Below are positions 8,444 through 17,540 of a DNA stretch of 64,000 bases, in pieces. Position numbers and translations under genes: made by a program. Origin of the DNA: Paludibacteraceae bacterium (GTDB taxonomy: Bacteria > Bacteroidota > Bacteroidia > Bacteroidales > Paludibacteraceae); the NCBI GenBank assembly GCA_017384225.1, contig JAFNUD010000073.1, forward strand, positions 41,558-105,557, written 5' to 3'. The notes beneath the pieces were generated by a model. That model ran no database searches, was not told where the DNA came from, and saw only the letters and a list, made by a program, of their open reading frames with translations. How positions within the stretch are numbered: position 1 is the first letter of the stretch; each line of letters begins with the position of its first letter.

Positions 8444-9583
8444 TTATAATGTACAACTATTCAATGCCTCTAATACATTTTGTGTAATGTATGCCAATTG
8501 CTCGTCATCTAATTCCGTATGCATAGGCAAAGAGAGTACGCATGCTGCCAACTTTTCTGCCACAGGGAAATCGCCTGCTTGATAACGAGGATCTTGATAA
8601 GCTTTTTGCAGATGCAATGGGATAGGGTAGTAAATCATAGATGGAATACCCTTTTCTGCCAATGCGTCGCGTAGTGCATCTCGGTTGACATTGACAAGGC
8701 GCAAGGTGTATTGATGAAAAACATGCGTAGATTGCGGCTCGCGTGCAGGAATAATCATATTAGGATGATTGCCAAATACCTTGTCGTAGTAGGCAGCAGC
8801 GCGTTGGCGTGAAGCGATGTATTCGTTTAGATGTGGCAACTTGACATCCAATATGGCAGCTTGAATGCTATCTAATCGTGAGTTGACGCCCACCTCATCA
8901 TGGTGATAGCGAATTACCATACCATGGTTGGCTATTGCGCGCATCTTGTCAGCCAATGCGTCGTCATTGGTAAATATAGCTCCGCCATCGCCGTAGCAAC
9001 CCAAGTTCTTTGATGGGAAGAAACTGGTACAGCCGATATGACCGATTGTAGCAGCTTGACGAATATTGCCATCTTTTGATGTGTATTGTGCACCGATGGC
9101 CTGACATGCATCTTCTACTACGTATAGATTATGTTCGCGCGCGATGTCCATGATAGCGTCCATATTGGCGCATTGTCCAAAAAGGTGGACAGGTACTATC
9201 ACTTTGGTACGTGGAGTAATAGCTTTGCGAATAGCTTCTACGGAGATGTTCATGGTATCCCAATCTACATCTACTACCACTGGTTTTAAGCCTAATAAGG
9301 CTACCACTTCGGCTGTGGCAATAAAGGTAAATGTAGGGGTGATAACCTCATCACCAGGTTGGAGATTGAGTGCCATTAGGGCAATCTGTAATGCATCTGT
9401 TCCATTGCCTACAGGAATGACATGTTTGGCTCCTGTATAGGCTTCTAAATGTTCTTGAAACGATTTCACAGCAGGACCTTTGATAAAGGTGGCTGAATCT
9501 ATCACTGCTTGAATACCAAGGTCTATTTCTTTTTTGATATGTTGATACTGCGTTTGCAGATCTACCATTTGAATTTTTTTCAT
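8444..9583 (-). CDS. DegT/DnrJ/EryC1/StrS-family aminotransferase
   Basis: A 379-residue PLP-dependent sugar aminotransferase of fold type I. The PLP lysine lies in FFPSKNLGCYGDGGAI near residue 195; VVEDACQAIGA holds the Asp that pairs with the pyridine nitrogen; PVGNGTDALQIAL binds the phosphate. The family aminates keto-sugar nucleotides for LPS, O-antigen or capsule. It is about 12 kb from the capsule locus and follows ybbR by 38 bp in a housekeeping run, so it may serve another glycoconjugate. The exact sugar (3-amino or 4-amino) cannot be told. Confidence 0.9.
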   Translation of the reverse strand: MKKIQMVDLQTQYQHIKKEIDLGIQAVIDSATFIKGPAVKSFQEHLEAYTGAKHVIPVGNGTDALQIALMALNLQPGDEVITPTFTFIATAEVVALLGLKPVVVDVDWDTMNISVEAIRKAITPRTKVIVPVHLFGQCANMDAIMDIAREHNLYVVEDACQAIGAQYTSKDGNIRQAATIGHIGCTSFFPSKNLGCYGDGGAIFTNDDALADKMRAIANHGMVIRYHHDEVGVNSRLDSIQAAILDVKLPHLNEYIASRQRAAAYYDKVFGNHPNMIIPAREPQSTHVFHQYTLRLVNVNRDALRDALAEKGIPSMIYYPIPLHLQKAYQDPRYQAGDFPVAEKLAACVLSLPMHTELDDEQLAYITQNVLEALNSCTL

Positions 9584-9621
9584 TATTTTTGTTGCTATAT
9601 AATTACTAAATAATAGTTGGA

Positions 9622-10602
9622 TTATCGCTCTATGATATACTCCACTTCGCGAACACTTGAGCGTATTTTGGTTATATATGGATTGTTATGTCTGATTTCT
9701 ACGGGTAGGGTGCTTTGTATGTGCTCGGGGTAGGTACATACTGCATGTATGTCATTTGCTGTTATATCTGCAAAATGCGAAATTCCAACGCGTGCTGTGA
9801 CTGTAGTAATAGGTGGGAAGATGTGTATGACCTCATCTTTGGGTTGGTTTTCTATTTGGATGGGTATGTTAAATGATTTATCGGTGAATTGTTCGGATTT
9901 CCATGTCACTTTCGTGGCTGTGGTCGCCGTGCGAATACCCACAGGAATCACCAATGCTAATTCTCGATGGACAGTATCAACTATTTTTTCTACATATATA
10001 CTATCGGTGGTAATCGTGTCAATGGCATCAATAGCCTCTTGGGTGCCGTATATTTCCACAATTGAAGGTGTCAACTCGGGCTGAGTGATCAATTGATGTT
10101 GTGTTTCCATGGTCCATTGAGCACGTAATTTGATAGGTACACGCTTGGTGGCTTCAATGTGGAAGATAGAGGAGATTTCTTCGGGATGAATATGTTGTAT
10201 AGATGTTGAACCTGGTAATACATCTTGTATCTTTGGACGAATAAAATCGGCAGATAACTGTAGCGCGCCATGGCTATCTTTCAGTTTTTCTTCCAATGGC
10301 ATTAAGATATGTGGTTTTGTATGTTGTATTTGGCGTAATAATCGACCATTGTCACGTAGTGTGATTTCTAAATAATGGGGTAATGGTTGCTCAAATACTA
10401 CTTGTGTAGGAACGTCTGTATATTCAATAGGCAGTTTGAGGGTTAGTTCGCGCTGTGAACTCATTGCACGTCCCCACCAAACCAAGGCTGACAATCCTAC
10501 AAAGAGGATATAGATGAATGCGTCTTTGCGCACCATCCATATCCAAATCTGTTTGAAAAACTGCTTCAGTTTTTCGATGTGTATATGCACCTGAATGGGC
10601 AT
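9622..10602 (-). CDS. YbbR-like domain protein
   Basis: A 326-residue protein with one N-terminal membrane helix (around FIYILFVGLSALVWW, residues 30-45) and a long extracytoplasmic part of repeated beta-rich YbbR-like units (LPIEYTDVP, then PIKLRAQWT and VRVGISHF-type strands). In Firmicutes YbbR/CdaR modulates the c-di-AMP cyclase; in Bacteroidota it stands between yajC and coaE and its role is unclear. Here it follows yajC by 21 bp; coaE, which I would expect next, is absent and a DegT gene takes its place. Confidence 0.82.
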   Translation of the reverse strand: MPIQVHIHIEKLKQFFKQIWIWMVRKDAFIYILFVGLSALVWWGRAMSSQRELTLKLPIEYTDVPTQVVFEQPLPHYLEITLRDNGRLLRQIQHTKPHILMPLEEKLKDSHGALQLSADFIRPKIQDVLPGSTSIQHIHPEEISSIFHIEATKRVPIKLRAQWTMETQHQLITQPELTPSIVEIYGTQEAIDAIDTITTDSIYVEKIVDTVHRELALVIPVGIRTATTATKVTWKSEQFTDKSFNIPIQIENQPKDEVIHIFPPITTVTARVGISHFADITANDIHAVCTYPEHIQSTLPVEIRHNNPYITKIRSSVREVEYIIER

Positions 10603-10623
10603 CGTAGGTAAAATAAAGTGGTG

Positions 10624-10968
10624 TTATTTCTCCTCTTTTGGAGCTTGTTGAGCCTCTTCTGCTGATACATAGATGCTACCCTTATCTACTTTCAAGATAG
10701 TATCTTTAGCAACCTCAACCAAGAAAGTAGTCTCTTGTACCTCTTTGATGATACCATAGATACCGCCTGCGGTAATTACTTTATCACCTTTAGTCAGGGA
10801 TTCGCGTTGTTGTTGCAATTCCTTTTGCTTCTTTTGTTGAGGACGAATCATAAAGAAATAGAACACAACAAAAATTGCAATCATCATTACCCAAAATGAC
10901 CAACCGCCACCTTGTTGTGCAGTACCATTTGCAGCTGTAGCTGCTTGTAAAAGAATCAATTGTAACAT
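10624..10968 (-). CDS. yajC: Preprotein translocase subunit YajC
   Basis: 114 residues with one membrane helix (FWVMMIAIFVVFYFFMI, about 25-41) followed by the family signature RPQQKKQKE and a small beta domain (LTKGDKVITAGGIYGII). YajC is an accessory subunit of the SecYEG-SecDF translocon. The C-terminus ends in an acidic tail. It lies 43 bp after nusB and 21 bp before ybbR, the usual Bacteroidales order. Confidence 0.96.
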   Translation of the reverse strand: MLQLILLQAATAANGTAQQGGGWSFWVMMIAIFVVFYFFMIRPQQKKQKELQQQRESLTKGDKVITAGGIYGIIKEVQETTFLVEVAKDTILKVDKGSIYVSAEEAQQAPKEEK

Positions 10969-11011
10969 AATGGTTTAATATAAAAAGTTTGTTATTTGTT
11001 TTTTTCTATAA

Positions 11012-11959
11012 TCAACGTACAGATTTGAATATCTTGTTCTCTCGTCTCAAATCGCCTACGATTTTATTTAGGATACCATTGATGAAGATATAACTTTTTT
11101 CGCCAGAGAACTCTTTTGCTAACTCAATGTATTCATTCATAGATACCTCAAGGGCGATGTTGTTAAAGTGAATAATCTCTGTGAGGGCTGTGATAAGAAT
11201 GATATTGTCCATATACGCAATGCGTTCGGCTTCCCAGTTTACTAGCGAACCTGCTATCAAATCTTTGTATGCGTCTGCATTTTCTATAGCAAGACGGAGA
11301 AGGTCTTTGGCAAAAGTCAATTCGTCTTCTGTATTGAACATTTCCAATAATGTTTGCTCATCGCCTCTTTCTTCGCTGAAACGTTTGATAGTTTTGTCGA
11401 TATAAGTCAGCACAATATCCATATCAGTTGTCCAACCTTGAAAATCCAGTGCGATTTCCAAATCTTCCAAGGCTGTACTTAAATCAGCATTGTCAATAAG
11501 TAATGTGCTGTATATTTTGCGCCAAATACGTTTGTCATCTTCGTAACTTGGGTGCTCAAGTTGCATGTATTCAGCATAAAATGGTGTTTGTATCAGCTGT
11601 TTGTAGATTGCTTCTACGGCGCTCATGCCAGTGTCCCATATCAAATGTTGATCCTCAATATAGGAGCGCAAACGGCGGTTGTTGAAGATGTGTTGAGCTA
11701 CGCGATTATTTACAAAGTTGCGATTGGGGGTATATGATTGGTGTAAAACGGCTGCACGAGCTTTGTTGACCTCTATTTGCTTTTCTGCATAAGTCGTTAA
11801 CTCGTCGGCAAAAGCCAATAACATCATATACAAACTATATGTGCTGGAAAAACTATTTAACAAGTCCTTACGAGCTTGTAGTGATGATTGGTTCTCTTTC
11901 TTGTAATAAGCAAAGAGTGTTTGGATGATTTTTGTTCTAACTAATGTGCGATTTATCAT
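11012..11959 (-). CDS. nusB: Transcription antitermination factor NusB (long Bacteroidota form)
   Basis: A 315-residue NusB, longer than the 140-residue enterobacterial form, as is usual for Bacteroidota, which carry a large N-terminal extension. It opens with MINRTLVRTKIIQTLFAYYK, the all-helical NusB start. The C-terminal core has LLRLAIENADAYKDLI, RIAYMDNIILITALTEIIHF and the final NEYIELAKEFSGEKSYIFINGIL helix pair. NusB with NusE binds boxA RNA in ribosomal operons. It is the first gene of the minus-strand run and has its own promoter at 12011-12042. Confidence 0.95.
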   Translation of the reverse strand: MINRTLVRTKIIQTLFAYYKKENQSSLQARKDLLNSFSSTYSLYMMLLAFADELTTYAEKQIEVNKARAAVLHQSYTPNRNFVNNRVAQHIFNNRRLRSYIEDQHLIWDTGMSAVEAIYKQLIQTPFYAEYMQLEHPSYEDDKRIWRKIYSTLLIDNADLSTALEDLEIALDFQGWTTDMDIVLTYIDKTIKRFSEERGDEQTLLEMFNTEDELTFAKDLLRLAIENADAYKDLIAGSLVNWEAERIAYMDNIILITALTEIIHFNNIALEVSMNEYIELAKEFSGEKSYIFINGILNKIVGDLRRENKIFKSVR

Positions 11960-12010
11960 TGCTGTTTATCTAATTATGCTCCAAAAAAGCATGTTTACTA
12001 AAATACGCTG

Positions 12011-12042
12011 CAAAATTACTACTTTTTTTCGAATTATGCAAG
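12011..12042 (-). promoter_or_regulatory. Bacteroidetes promoter of the nusB run
   Basis: On the minus strand a -7 box TAATTTTG (12018-12011) lies 20 bp downstream of a -33 TTG (12041-12039), with a T-rich spacer. It matches TTTG-N19/20-TAnnTTTG. The nusB start codon is about 50 bp downstream. It stands back to back with the promoter of the CotH gene. Confidence 0.75.
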
Positions 12043-12137
12043 TGTAATTCTGCTTTTTTGTGATAAAAAAAGAATTGCCTTTTTGACTTTGCAGATTCTT
12101 TTTTTTTGTTGTGTATTTAATTTTATTGAGCAATATG

Positions 12138-12169
12138 CTTGTATAATTGCAATTTTTGTTGTACCTTTG
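12138..12169 (+). promoter_or_regulatory. Bacteroidetes promoter of the CotH-family gene
   Basis: CTTG at 12138-12141 and the consensus -7 box TACCTTTG at 12162-12169, 20 bp apart. The start codon is at 12192, leaving a leader of roughly 15-20 nt. Confidence 0.8.
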
Positions 12170-12191
12170 CAGCCAAATTTAATAAATCTAT

Positions 12192-13901
12192 ATGAAACGA
12201 ACATTTTTATTTTTCTTTGCAGCATGCGTGTTTACGGCATTGCATGCGGTCTCCCCTTCTGGTACTTTGCCTGTGTTGTATATCCAAACGGAGAATAATA
12301 CACCTATTACCAGTAAGGAAGATTATCTAAATGCCACTTACTATCTGGATGCGTTAGGATTGGGTGGCTATGAGAATATTGGTAGCAAAGCGGCTCCACT
12401 GACGATGGAGATTAAAGGTCGTGGTAACTATTCATGGACGGGTTTTGATAAGAAGCCATATCGTATCAAACTTGCGGATAAGCAGCCACTATTGGGCATG
12501 ACAAAGAGCAAGCATTTTGCTCTCTTGGCGCATGCTGATGATAGTAGGGACAGAAAGGGTTTTATGCGCAATGCAGTGGGTTTTGAACTCAGCAAGATGA
12601 TTGGCATGGCCTATACACCAGATGCTAAACCATTGGAGGTAGTGCTCAATGGCGATTATATTGGTCTTTATTTCCTCACCGAGACTATCCGTGTGGACAA
12701 AGATCGTGTGAATATCACAGAACAAGATGATCTTGCGACTACAGATGTAGAAGGTGGTTGGCTTGTAGAGATTGATAACTACAATACCGATCCTCATGTT
12801 ACTATTACTGAAGGTGGTAATGTATATGAAATGTGGATTACTTATAAGAGTCCAGAGGAATTGTCTTACCAGCAAGAGGAGTATCTGACTCAACAGATGC
12901 TTCTCATTGACAGATTGATTTATGGGGATAAAAACTCCGATAAGCTTTGGGAGTATTTGGATATGGATGCTTTGGCTAAATTCTACATTGTACAAGAGAT
13001 CACCGACAACTACGAATCGTTCCACGGAAGCTGCTATTTGCATAAAGATATGGGTTCGAATGCTAAATGGCATTTTGGCCCTGTATGGGACTTTGGCAGT
13101 TCGTTCAACCGCGATAAATCGCAGTATATCTACCAAGGTGATGTATGGCACAATCACTGGATTCCAGAGATTTGCAAGTTCCCTGCTTTTATGGAGCGCG
13201 TGAAAGAGATTTGGAACGAGTTCTATAACGGAAATTACAACAATATTTATAACTTTATTGATACGCACGAGAGCCTAATCGCTAAAGCTGCTGCTAAAGA
13301 CAAAGAGCGTTGGAGTCAGTATCATGGTAGCCAAACGATAAGTACCTATATTGACCGCACTACTGAAGTTCTGCGCAAAAATGCAGCATGGCTCAACGAG
13401 CAATGGAAGTCCAATGGTAACGGCGGCAATAATGGTGGCAATAACGGCAATGGTAATAATGGTAACAATGGCAATACCGATTATCCAGAGAATCCTGAAT
13501 TCAATCCCGATGGCGTAACAGCTATGTATATTTGGCAAAATGGCAAGCAAGTGGCGTATGATATAGCTAAGGTGGATAGTATTACTTTTGAAGAGAAAGA
13601 AGTAGAAGGAATCGTTGTGAAAGCCAAAGTTCCTGCTTCATGGACAGAAACTATTTATGTGTGGGTTTGGGGCGATGAGATACCTGAGGGCAAAAACGAG
13701 CAGATTGCTATGCGTCAGGGTGAATGGTTTGTGTACGTGCACGAGGGTAGTTCGGTGAATATTATCTTCAAACAAGGTAAAGGCTGGACAGGACATCCTA
13801 ACCAATCGGAGGACATTGAGAACTTGACCAAGAGCGCTTGCTATATCCTCACGCAGGAGGGCAATAATAAAGCGCAAGTTTCAGCTGTAGATTGTGAGTA
13901 A
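12192..13901 (+). CDS. Secreted CotH-kinase-family protein
   Basis: 569 residues. A signal peptide (KRTFLFFFAACVFTALHA) is followed by a CotH domain at about 30-395, with MEIKGRGNYSW, KKPYRIKL, NGDYIGLYFLTE, VEIDNYN and WHFGPVWDFGSSFNRD. CotH proteins have an atypical kinase fold; in Bacillus CotH phosphorylates spore-coat protein, while in Bacteroidota the family is secreted and substrates are unknown. A Gly/Asn linker (GGNNGGNNGNG type, about 410-432) leads to a C-terminal part of about 130 residues with two small beta modules, one of them (KVPASWTETIYVWVWG) resembling a starch-binding-like module. No type IX tail is evident. It has its own promoter and a terminator after it, so it is monocistronic. 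Confidence 0.86.
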   Translation: MKRTFLFFFAACVFTALHAVSPSGTLPVLYIQTENNTPITSKEDYLNATYYLDALGLGGYENIGSKAAPLTMEIKGRGNYSWTGFDKKPYRIKLADKQPLLGMTKSKHFALLAHADDSRDRKGFMRNAVGFELSKMIGMAYTPDAKPLEVVLNGDYIGLYFLTETIRVDKDRVNITEQDDLATTDVEGGWLVEIDNYNTDPHVTITEGGNVYEMWITYKSPEELSYQQEEYLTQQMLLIDRLIYGDKNSDKLWEYLDMDALAKFYIVQEITDNYESFHGSCYLHKDMGSNAKWHFGPVWDFGSSFNRDKSQYIYQGDVWHNHWIPEICKFPAFMERVKEIWNEFYNGNYNNIYNFIDTHESLIAKAAAKDKERWSQYHGSQTISTYIDRTTEVLRKNAAWLNEQWKSNGNGGNNGGNNGNGNNGNNGNTDYPENPEFNPDGVTAMYIWQNGKQVAYDIAKVDSITFEEKEVEGIVVKAKVPASWTETIYVWVWGDEIPEGKNEQIAMRQGEWFVYVHEGSSVNIIFKQGKGWTGHPNQSEDIENLTKSACYILTQEGNNKAQVSAVDCE

Positions 13902-13906
13902 GGGAT

Positions 13907-13938
13907 AAAGTGTAGAGTGTAAGGTGTAAAGTGTAAAG
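13907..13938. repeat. Low-complexity GTGTAAAG-type repeat
   Basis: Four degenerate copies of an 8-mer of the type AAAGTGTA follow the CotH stop codon directly. They are followed by CACGGACTAACACGGA, itself a short direct repeat. This looks like an intergenic simple-sequence expansion without a visible role. Confidence 0.5.
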
Positions 13939-13986
13939 GAAAGGATTAGGCACGGACTAACACGGAGCAATTTACAATGCACTAAG

Positions 13987-14024
13987 AAATAAAACAGACG
14001 AGGATGTCCTCGTCTGTTTTATTT
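13987..14024. terminator. Bidirectional intrinsic terminator
   Basis: A perfect 18-bp inverted repeat (13987-14004 and 14007-14024) with a two-base centre TG. The GC core CAGACGAGGA is flanked by AAATAAAA/TTTTATTT, giving T-rich tails on both strands. It separates the convergent CotH gene and the TlpA-like gene. Confidence 0.92.
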
Positions 14025-14062
14025 TGTGTCAATTTCCAATCGCCAATATCCAGAATCGCCAC

Positions 14063-14830
14063 TTATTGAGCCAACACTGCCTCTATTTCTGCCTCATTGA
14101 GGTTACGACCTACGATGACGCCCTCTTTGTTGATGAGGATAGTGGTAGGGATAGCAGAGATACCGTACTTATCGCATGGGTTGTATGGCTCGGTGCGTTG
14201 GTCGCGGATATGCTGCCATGGCAACATGTCTTCTTCAACGGCTTGCAACCATGCTGCCTCGTCCTTATCACAACTAACGCCCAAAATCTCCAGTTTGCCC
14301 GATGGGTGATAGGAGGTATAGAGCTCCTTGAGTGCAGGCATCAGTCGGCGGCATGGACCGCACCATGAAGCCCAGAAGTCCACCAATACATAGTCAGTCT
14401 TGCCTACCAATTCGCTCAGTGCCAACGCGATGCCGTCTGCCTTCAGCGATACGATGTCAATGTATGGATTGCCTGCTGAGGTGAGGAGTTCGATGGTATA
14501 TTCCTCATATACAGGTGCCAGTACTTCGCCTTCCAAACGCTCAGCAGGAATAGCAGCGAAAAGTGCTGCTTTTTGCTCTGGTGTGAGCATATAGAAGTGC
14601 GACAGAACGATAGAGTCAGATGTCACGTCCTCTACGTTCTCAATCAGAAGGGTGTAACCCTGTGCGATAAAACCCTCAATCAATGAGTCTTTTACAGCGC
14701 GGTCTTCTACTGTTTCTAATTCCGAAACAAGATTGTCATACAACTCGATGTATTTTTCGTATGCCGTTTTCTTAGGCGTACATGCTACGAGGCACACGAA
14801 TGCCAATAGCGAAATAATAATTTTTTTCAT
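14063..14830 (-). CDS. TlpA-like thioredoxin-fold lipoprotein
   Basis: About 255 residues from the ATG at 14830 (a GTG four codons earlier is less likely). The N-terminus is a lipoprotein signal with lipobox LVAC, so it should be anchored in a membrane facing the periplasm. A helical N-terminal part of about 120 residues resembles the DUF4369-like region of Bacteroidota disulfide reductases. The thioredoxin domain has the redox motif WASWCGPCRR near residue 155 and the cis-Pro in SAIPTTILI. The role is thiol-disulfide exchange in the envelope. It is the last gene of the menA-like/radical SAM/ferritin run. Confidence 0.9.
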   Translation of the reverse strand: MKKIIISLLAFVCLVACTPKKTAYEKYIELYDNLVSELETVEDRAVKDSLIEGFIAQGYTLLIENVEDVTSDSIVLSHFYMLTPEQKAALFAAIPAERLEGEVLAPVYEEYTIELLTSAGNPYIDIVSLKADGIALALSELVGKTDYVLVDFWASWCGPCRRLMPALKELYTSYHPSGKLEILGVSCDKDEAAWLQAVEEDMLPWQHIRDQRTEPYNPCDKYGISAIPTTILINKEGVIVGRNLNEAEIEAVLAQ

Positions 14831-14862
14831 ATATTCTTTCACTTATATTTTTACACTTCTCA

Positions 14863-14911
14863 CCTCGCGAAGCGACACAGCCTGCGCTTAGCGCATGCAT
14901 CCTCGCGAAGC
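14863..14911. repeat. Direct repeat flanking a small palindrome
   Basis: CCTCGCGAAGC occurs at 14863-14873 and again at 14901-14911. Between them lies the palindrome TGCGCTTAGCGCA (14883-14895). The unit fills the gap between the ferritin and TlpA-like genes. It resembles a small mobile or structured intergenic repeat; no T-run follows, so it is not a clear terminator. Confidence 0.6.
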
Positions 14912-14915
14912 AACT

Positions 14916-15437
14916 TTACTCTGCATTTGCTAATGGGCTGGCTTGTGTGTAAACACGTGCAGCGAGTTCTTGGTCGAGTTGGTAGAGTCCATAACCGTTG
15001 TCGCCAATGAGACGGAGTTTGTGTACCAATTCGGTAGCGTTCTCCTCTTCCTCTACTTGCTCGTCCACAAACCAGTTGAGTCGGCTTTGGAGAGCGAAGT
15101 CTTTCTCCTCAACGGCGAGTGCCATGAGGTTGTTGATGAGGGCAGTCACTTTGCCTTCGTGCTCAAGGGTGTGTTGGAAAGCAGCGAGTGGAGAAGCCCA
15201 TTCGGTGTCCACAGCAGCGATTGGCTCCAGTAGAACGCGACCTCCACGACTTTGCAGGTAGTTGAAGAGTATCATAGCGTGGTCTTGCTCCTCTTTGAAT
15301 TGAATAGCAAACCAGTTGGCGATACCAGGATAACCAGCATCTTGGCAATACGCTGACATACTCAAATAGAGATAAGCCGACCACATTTCGGCATTGATTT
15401 GGGCGTTGATAGCCGCTTCGAGTTTCTTAGAAATCAT
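14916..15437 (-). CDS. ftnA: Non-heme ferritin
   Basis: 173 residues, the four-helix ferritin fold. Ferroxidase ligands are visible in AQINAEMWSAYLYLS (Glu), FKEEQDHA (Glu and His) and further on in TALINNLMALAVEEKDF and WFVDEQVEEE. It stores iron as a 24-subunit shell in the cytosol and protects against oxidative stress. It lies between the radical SAM gene and the TlpA-like gene on the same strand. Length is typical; nothing is missing. Confidence 0.95.
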   Translation of the reverse strand: MISKKLEAAINAQINAEMWSAYLYLSMSAYCQDAGYPGIANWFAIQFKEEQDHAMILFNYLQSRGGRVLLEPIAAVDTEWASPLAAFQHTLEHEGKVTALINNLMALAVEEKDFALQSRLNWFVDEQVEEEENATELVHKLRLIGDNGYGLYQLDQELAARVYTQASPLANAE

Positions 15438-15508
15438 AATCTATAAAGGTTAAAAAATGTTTTAATAATTTGAAAAGTTCTAAATGATTAAGCACAAAAA
15501 CTGTGCCA

Positions 15509-16459
15509 TTACATGCGCAACTTGAAGCCCGAAAGAATGGTGTCGGGTTTGAAGTGGAAGACACTTGCCATCTCGCCTGCCATACAGAAGCCGCATACAC
15601 GGCATTGCTCTGTACCATAACCAAGGCATAGGCTGCGGCTGCCGTCGGTATAGATGAAGTTGGTAACAAAACACTCTTTGCCCAATTCAATCTCGCCCAA
15701 AGCGTTGCGCTTCATGAGCTTTAATCCCGAACGAGAGTTCATGATCGGGTAACCCTTCTTCTTATAATCCAATACCTTATCAATCAGTTCGGCTTTCTTC
15801 TCTGGTGGCAGCATCAGGTATTCCGTGCCAGGGTAGGGAGTATGGAAATTGATAGAGATCTGCTCAATAGCAGGATTGTTCTTGGCATACTCCATAGCAT
15901 CGTCCAATGACTCATGATTGAGTGCATTAACCACCATGTTTACGCATATATGCTTGAATCCCGACTTGCGAATATTTTCTTCTAAGCGAGCAAATGTACC
16001 TTCGCCGCGCACACGGTCGTGGTATTCACCAACACCGTCCATACTAACCCAAATACTTTGTGGACGAATCCATGAGAAGTCCTGCTGTGCATTCGTAGTG
16101 ACTGTAATAGAGAAGAAACCAATCTCCAATGCCGCGTCAATGAGGTCATTGATGGTGTAGTATTGTGTAGTATTGTCTGGCGTAGTGTAGGGTTGTTTCC
16201 AAAGGGTGGGTTCGCCACCTTCCAAATCAATGAAGCGTGAACCTAACTCGTATGAATAGCGCATATCGGCTATAATGTCTTCATATGTGCGTTGGCGGTT
16301 GCCTGCGCTACCATATACAGAACAGTGTTTGCAACGTAGGTTACATTTATCTGTAATAAACAATACCGTTTGCAATGGTGCTTTGCGAGCAAAGAAACGA
16401 GCACGCACAAACCATTGTGCCAAATATACATAATGAGATAATGACTTAAAGATATTCAT
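15509..16459 (-). CDS. Radical SAM protein with C-terminal Cys cluster
   Basis: 316 residues. The SAM-binding iron-sulfur motif is CNLRCKHC (Cys39, Cys43, Cys46), followed by the GGE motif in DLEGGEPTLW. The C-terminal part has five Cys (one in GKECF, then CLGYGTEQCRVCGFC), consistent with an auxiliary cluster of the SPASM or twitch type. The substrate is not known to me. It lies 12 bp after the UbiA prenyltransferase gene, so a shared lipid or quinone-related pathway is possible but only an inference. No peptide precursor gene is evident next to it. Confidence 0.88.
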   Translation of the reverse strand: MNIFKSLSHYVYLAQWFVRARFFARKAPLQTVLFITDKCNLRCKHCSVYGSAGNRQRTYEDIIADMRYSYELGSRFIDLEGGEPTLWKQPYTTPDNTTQYYTINDLIDAALEIGFFSITVTTNAQQDFSWIRPQSIWVSMDGVGEYHDRVRGEGTFARLEENIRKSGFKHICVNMVVNALNHESLDDAMEYAKNNPAIEQISINFHTPYPGTEYLMLPPEKKAELIDKVLDYKKKGYPIMNSRSGLKLMKRNALGEIELGKECFVTNFIYTDGSRSLCLGYGTEQCRVCGFCMAGEMASVFHFKPDTILSGFKLRM

Positions 16460-16471
16460 GTCGGTTTCTAT

Positions 16472-17509
16472 TTAGAGCGTAACGAGATGTACGATAATAA
16501 GTATTGTGCAGAAGAATGTACAGATATTTCGTGCGAGGAGCCAACGGAAAAGGAACCAATCGATACCTGCTTTTTTATATCCTTCCCAATCTCCCATAGG
16601 TCCCATCCACCAGCGTGGTGTGTCGTCACGAGGTAGATTGTAGGTGAAGAGTCGGGTGGAGTGAATGAGGAAAATCGACATAGGTAGAGTGGCAAGCGTG
16701 AGTAGATACCATGGACTCCACCATTGTAACGTCACACCTAGTGCCAAAATAAGAAACGGAATGATAGCAAATATAGCTATAAAGAGAATCATAGCTTTCT
16801 TATGACGAAGCAATCGTGCAAAGGTCATTTTGCCCAATTGTGCATCTGCATCCACTTCCATGACGGAGTGCACATAGACTATATTCGTTACCATGCACCC
16901 TATGGCTATGCTCATGCAGAGCATCTCCCAAGAGAAGATGTTGCCCGTGAGTGCCGCTTGTACACCCATCATATTGAGTGGTCCAAACATTAGTCCTACG
17001 ACCAGCTCTCCAAATCCATGAAATCCAAGTTCGAGTGGTTTTCCCGAATAGTTGATGCCCACCAATAATCCGATAACCGCATAAAGCACGATACCCATGG
17101 CGGCTTGCCAACCATGTACGAGCCCTTGCGCTACGAAGGCGATGCCGCCCATCAGTGCAGCGAAAGCCAAAAAAGCTACGATAGCCCAACCCAGTTGGCT
17201 CACTGTCGCCTTTTCGCCATATTCCTCATCGCCTTCTCTCCTTAGATAGTGGCATTTTTCCATACGTGCGCGGACACTATCTTTGTTGATGTCGGCACGG
17301 ATACGGGAGTCGTGCTTGAAATCGAAATAGTCATCTGCAAGGTTCATGCCCAAATGAACAGCACATACACCCAACAATATAGGCAGGGCGAGCCACCAAA
17401 GAAAACCGTCTTGACCAATACAAAGGATGATTGCTGTTAGACAAGGTAGTGCCGACTGAGGCAAAGAGATGTTACGTGCGTTTTTAATCCAAAAACTGAT
17501 AGTTGACAT
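16472..17509 (-). CDS. UbiA-family prenyltransferase (MenA-like)
   Basis: 345 residues with eight or nine membrane helices. The first Asp-rich motif is NLADDYFDFKHD (residues 56-67); the second lies in VMEVDADAQLGKMT. The N-terminus (FWIKNARNISLPQSALP) resembles MenA, which attaches the polyprenyl chain to 1,4-dihydroxy-2-naphthoate in menaquinone synthesis. The C-terminal 60 residues (WWMGPMGDWEGYKKAGIDWF) are unlike classical MenA, so another UbiA-type acceptor is possible. It is the first gene of its run and has its own promoter. Confidence 0.8.
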   Translation of the reverse strand: MSTISFWIKNARNISLPQSALPCLTAIILCIGQDGFLWWLALPILLGVCAVHLGMNLADDYFDFKHDSRIRADINKDSVRARMEKCHYLRREGDEEYGEKATVSQLGWAIVAFLAFAALMGGIAFVAQGLVHGWQAAMGIVLYAVIGLLVGINYSGKPLELGFHGFGELVVGLMFGPLNMMGVQAALTGNIFSWEMLCMSIAIGCMVTNIVYVHSVMEVDADAQLGKMTFARLLRHKKAMILFIAIFAIIPFLILALGVTLQWWSPWYLLTLATLPMSIFLIHSTRLFTYNLPRDDTPRWWMGPMGDWEGYKKAGIDWFLFRWLLARNICTFFCTILIIVHLVTL

Positions 17510-17540
17510 AATGAGGTTTTTGTAATGAACAAATTTCTTG

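Noticed and set aside
12489-13268. A 259-codon open frame opposite the CotH gene
   Set aside because: It is the antisense shadow of a well-supported gene and shows no domain pattern.
15427-15690. Two open frames over the C-terminus of the radical SAM gene and the gap to ferritin
   Set aside because: They are alternate frames of the Cys-rich C-terminus; the gap itself shows only a weak GCACA/TGTGC hairpin.
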